From the NCBI RefSeq assembly GCF_000422665.1, contig NZ_KE383898.1, positions 148,145 through 212,144 on the forward strand: 64,000 nucleotides of DNA. Direction: 5' to 3'. The DNA is from Ferrimonas senticii DSM 18821 (GTDB lineage: Bacteria > Pseudomonadota > Gammaproteobacteria > Enterobacterales > Shewanellaceae). Positions 61,452 to 64,000 of the stretch are shown piece by piece. The position numbers were made by a program, and so were the translations under genes. The notes beneath the pieces are model-generated. The model was given only the letters and a program-made list of their open reading frames with translations, was not told the origin of the DNA and did no database searches. Numbering within the stretch: position 1 is the stretch's first letter; each line of letters opens with the position of its first letter.

Positions 61452-62530
61452 CGTTGCCAGATGCCAATGGCACTGTCGTGCAGACTGGACAGATAGAGCT
61501 TGTCGCCATGGGCTGCTGCGCCGGTGACAAAGGCAAAGCGGCCGCTGGGATCTTGCAAATTAGCGCGGATCTCGGCGTTGCTGTTCAGTCCCAGCAGATG
61601 GCCATAACGCTGAGGCTTAGGACGCAGCCAAGCGGGTAGGCGCTCGACCACGGTACGCAGAACTGGCTTATCCGCCATCCAATCCAGTAGGCCATTGCGC
61701 GGGGAGACCAGCCCAAGCCAATAGGTTCCGTCGGCGCCACGGCTCAGGTTGTCGGGAAAGCCGGGTAAGTTATCGATAAACACCTCGGTTTGCCCTTGGC
61801 GAGCGCCAGTTAGGTGCAGCTTTAACAGCCGGTAACTGCCGGTCTCCACCACCAACAATCCTTGCTCGTTGTCGATAAGTTCAATGCCGTTGGCAAAGTT
61901 GATTCCGGAATAAAGCTGTTCACTGTGACCATCACTGGGACGATAGCGGATGATGCGGCCACTGCCGCGATGTTCATTGATGTCTAATAGGCTGGCGGCG
62001 AAAACGCCATATTGTGCAGCACTGTGGCGCTGGCTCGATTCCGATAGATAGATGCTGCCGTCGCGGCTAATGGCTACTGAGTTGGCGTAGAGCAGCGGCT
62101 TACCGGCCACCTCGGTTAGCAGCGTTTGCAATTGGCCGTCACGGCTAAGCCGCAGCAGTCCGCGCAGAGGATCGGCGATATACAAATTGTCGTGCTTATC
62201 AAAGCGCAGCCCCAAAGGACGGCCGCCGGTATTGCCGACGATCTCCACTTGCTGACCATTAAGCCGAGCAATGTCGCCATTGCTAAGGCCAAAGTAGAGT
62301 TGCCCATGACGATTGACCGCGACCGCTTCTGGGCCTGCGCTTGGGGTCGTAATTAAGGTTAACTGGCTTAATTTATCGTTAGCCTGATACACCCCTTGAT
62401 AGCCAAGATTGGTCGGTGGTTGCCATGCGGTTGGGCTTATCGCTACCGGCCACAAACTTAAGTAGGCTAGTAGGGCGACGATAACCGTCATAATGGCGAG
62501 TTGCTGACGATTGAAGCGACTGGCGGGCAT
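61448..62530 (-). CDS. SMP-30/strictosidine-synthase-like beta-propeller protein
   Basis: The 360-residue product has an N-terminal TM anchor (about 13-32) and a six-bladed beta-propeller of the SMP-30/gluconolactonase/strictosidine-synthase superfamily. Motifs include PEAVAVNRHGQLYFGLSNGDIARL, RPLGLRFDKHDNLYIADPLRGLLRL and NLPGFPDNLSRGADGTYWLGL. Related APMAP proteins are arylesterase-like. I chose ATG 62530, with AAGGGG 8 bp upstream; GTG 62539 is an alternative. The active face is periplasmic. The substrate is unknown. Confidence 0.87.
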   Translation of the reverse strand: MPASRFNRQQLAIMTVIVALLAYLSLWPVAISPTAWQPPTNLGYQGVYQANDKLSQLTLITTPSAGPEAVAVNRHGQLYFGLSNGDIARLNGQQVEIVGNTGGRPLGLRFDKHDNLYIADPLRGLLRLSRDGQLQTLLTEVAGKPLLYANSVAISRDGSIYLSESSQRHSAAQYGVFAASLLDINEHRGSGRIIRYRPSDGHSEQLYSGINFANGIELIDNEQGLLVVETGSYRLLKLHLTGARQGQTEVFIDNLPGFPDNLSRGADGTYWLGLVSPRNGLLDWMADKPVLRTVVERLPAWLRPKPQRYGHLLGLNSNAEIRANLQDPSGRFAFVTGAAAHGDKLYLSSLHDSAIGIWQR

Positions 62531-62608
62531 CCGTTCCACCCCTTGTGTGGTTGCTTATTGAACGCGGTTCTCTGATGCTAGGGGAAAGCCAATCAAAGGG
62601 GTAGTGTT

Positions 62609-63835
62609 TTGAAACGACGGTGGTTTTTTGGATTGATGCTGCTCATGCTGGTGATGCCGTTGACGGCCAACAGCACAGCTTCGTCATCAGCAAAGCTGCT
62701 GATTATCTCAATCGATGGGCTGCGCTGGGACTACCTTAGCCTGCATCAACCGCGGTTTTTACAACAACTGGCAGCGCAAAGTGCTCAAGTGCAGCGACTG
62801 CAACCGGTTTATCCCAGTAAAACGTTTCCCAATCATCTGTCATTGGCGACCGGACTTTATCCAGAACATCACGGCATTGTTGCCAACCGATTCTATTCGC
62901 CGCCATTGCAGCGCGCTTATAAGTTATCGGATCCCAAGGCGGTAACCGATGCCGCGTTTTATCAAGGGACGCCAATCTGGTCACTGGCCGAGCAACAAGG
63001 GCGCACCAGTGCGGTGTTCTTCTGGCCGGGATCGGAGGCCAAGATCGCCGGTTTTCGCCCTAGCTACTTTAAACAATACGACAGCAAAACCAGTCATCGT
63101 CAGCGCATTCGGCAAGTACTGCAGTGGTTTCGGCAGCGACAGGTGGACTTGGCGATGGTGTACTTTTCTAGTGTCGATCGTGCCGGTCACGATTGGGGCC
63201 CAGAAAGTTTTTGGACCAAACGGGCGCTGCGCAGTTTAGATAGCAAATTGGAGCAGCTGTTTACGGAACTGGCCAAGTTGCCGCTGGCGGTAAATGTGAT
63301 CATCACTGGCGATCACGGTATGCGCGACGTTACCGCTATGCCAACGCTACTGCTGGATCAGCGCTTGGCCAGTTGGCGCCAGTTTCGGCAAATATTCCGC
63401 ATCAGCGGCAGTGGCTCGACCGTTCGTTTTTATCATCGTGGCGGCGCCAATAAAGCCGCCGATCTGCGCCGCTTAGCGCAGTTGCTTGGTGACCACAGCG
63501 ACAGTCAATTTTTTCTGCAACCGCAGATCCCAACCGAGTTGCACTACCGTGATCACCCAGCGGTGGGGGATGCCTTGTTAATCAGTAACAGCCACTTCAT
63601 CACCTTCAGCGATGCCAAATCGCCGCCGGCGGGTTTTCATGGCTTTGATCCCAAGGTTGATGACCAGATGGATACTCTGCTGCTTGGTTTTGGGCCAGCC
63701 TTTGCCGCTGGCAGCCGTGTTGATAAAGCCACCGTGGTCGATGTTTATCCGCTGGCGGCTAAAGTGTTGGGGCTTGAGATCAGCGAGCCGATTGACGGCA
63801 GGTTAGCGAACCTAGCTGGTTTGCTGGCAGAGTAG
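62609..63835 (+). CDS. Nucleotide pyrophosphatase/phosphodiesterase (ENPP-like)
   Basis: The 408-residue product is an alkaline-phosphatase-superfamily protein like NPP/ENPP enzymes. It has a signal peptide (cleaved near TANS), then LLIISIDGLRWDYLS (metal Asp), VYPSKTFPNHLSLATGLYPEHHGIVANRFY (catalytic Thr in SKTFPNH), SSVDRAGHDWGP and ITGDHGMRDV, and the C-terminal GFHGFDPKVDDQM. It is periplasmic and should hydrolyse nucleotide diesters or pyrophosphates. The start is TTG 62609, with AAGGGG 8 bp upstream. It is divergent from the SMP-30-like gene. Confidence 0.9.
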   Translation: MKRRWFFGLMLLMLVMPLTANSTASSSAKLLIISIDGLRWDYLSLHQPRFLQQLAAQSAQVQRLQPVYPSKTFPNHLSLATGLYPEHHGIVANRFYSPPLQRAYKLSDPKAVTDAAFYQGTPIWSLAEQQGRTSAVFFWPGSEAKIAGFRPSYFKQYDSKTSHRQRIRQVLQWFRQRQVDLAMVYFSSVDRAGHDWGPESFWTKRALRSLDSKLEQLFTELAKLPLAVNVIITGDHGMRDVTAMPTLLLDQRLASWRQFRQIFRISGSGSTVRFYHRGGANKAADLRRLAQLLGDHSDSQFFLQPQIPTELHYRDHPAVGDALLISNSHFITFSDAKSPPAGFHGFDPKVDDQMDTLLLGFGPAFAAGSRVDKATVVDVYPLAAKVLGLEISEPIDGRLANLAGLLAE

Positions 63836-64000
63836 GGCATTGCGGTAGATGTTGCTGGCAATGGTGGCGTTGAAGTGAGGGGATTGGGTTATGCTTTTCA
63901 TCAATCTCTGGCGGTCATGCCGCTGCGCGGCGGTGCTGCGCACCTAGGAGAGATTTCGCCTGCGGCGATCTCCTCGCTGCGCTGGTTGATGGCGAACTGA
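63836..64000. other. Intergenic end of window with palindromic repeat
   Basis: No gene is supported. At about 63947-63973 an imperfect palindrome (AGGAGAGATTTCGCC with GGCGATCTCCT) is visible within GC-rich sequence. It might be part of an intergenic repeat continuing past the window. No T-tract follows it. Confidence 0.35.

Overview
The window looks like chromosomal DNA of a marine-type gammaproteobacterium of the order Alteromonadales, most like Ferrimonas or Shewanella. Evidence is the conserved block rlmN-pilF-rodZ-ispG-hisS-yfgM-bamB-der, a TorS/TorT pair, TamA/TamB, two c-di-GMP proteins and many glutamine-rich sensor proteins. The genus is an inference. I recognised no rRNA, tRNA, CRISPR array, prophage or intact insertion sequence.

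Layout. Positions 1-9152 hold the start of a leftward CNNM-type membrane protein and then the rightward housekeeping block: 23S rRNA/tRNA methylation, pilus secretin assembly, cell shape, isoprenoid synthesis, His-tRNA charging, outer-membrane assembly and ribosome GTPase. Positions 9430-19351 form a signalling island: a BLUF photoreceptor lying just downstream of a TorS-type hybrid kinase, a divergent TorT periplasmic sensor, a ParA/ribbon-helix-helix pair, and a 1442-residue BvgS-like receptor whose kinase and receiver active sites are altered. Positions 19640-25500 hold an HD hydrolase, an HU-like protein, ribosomal protein bL25 with a probable attenuator leader, an EAL phosphodiesterase, a YecA-family protein, and repeat elements. 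Positions 25514-31170 hold tamB and tamA. Positions 31360-37185 hold CBS, cysE, thioesterase, Mpo1-like, LysR, outer-membrane porin and YjdM genes.

Positions 37250-39889 carry a lipoprotein polysaccharide lyase of family PL6 in visibly AT-richer DNA, bounded by two identical 31-bp terminator sequences, which suggests acquired cargo. Positions 40073-49611 are almost all leftward: an M20 peptidase, a saccharopine-dehydrogenase-like protein, a thioesterase, DUF533, HAD phosphatase, cardiolipin synthase, an endonuclease/exonuclease/phosphatase-family protein and an M13 peptidase. Positions 49806-64000 hold pdxH, a diguanylate cyclase, carbonic anhydrase, an M61 peptidase, hinT with two hotdog thioesterases, a DUF6279 lipoprotein, DoxX, an alkylation-repair pair (Ada-AlkA fusion plus Ogt), nitroreductase, an SMP-30-like propeller and a nucleotide pyrophosphatase/phosphodiesterase-like protein.

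Non-coding structure is rich. Two copies of a composite element have 7-bp tandem arms in inverted orientation. One MITE-like element of about 246 bp has 19-bp terminal inverted repeats, with solo copies of its end elsewhere in the window. Another palindromic element is fused to the der stop codon. Many intrinsic terminators are legible. Where I moved a start codon from the longest reading frame, the reason is in the entry.
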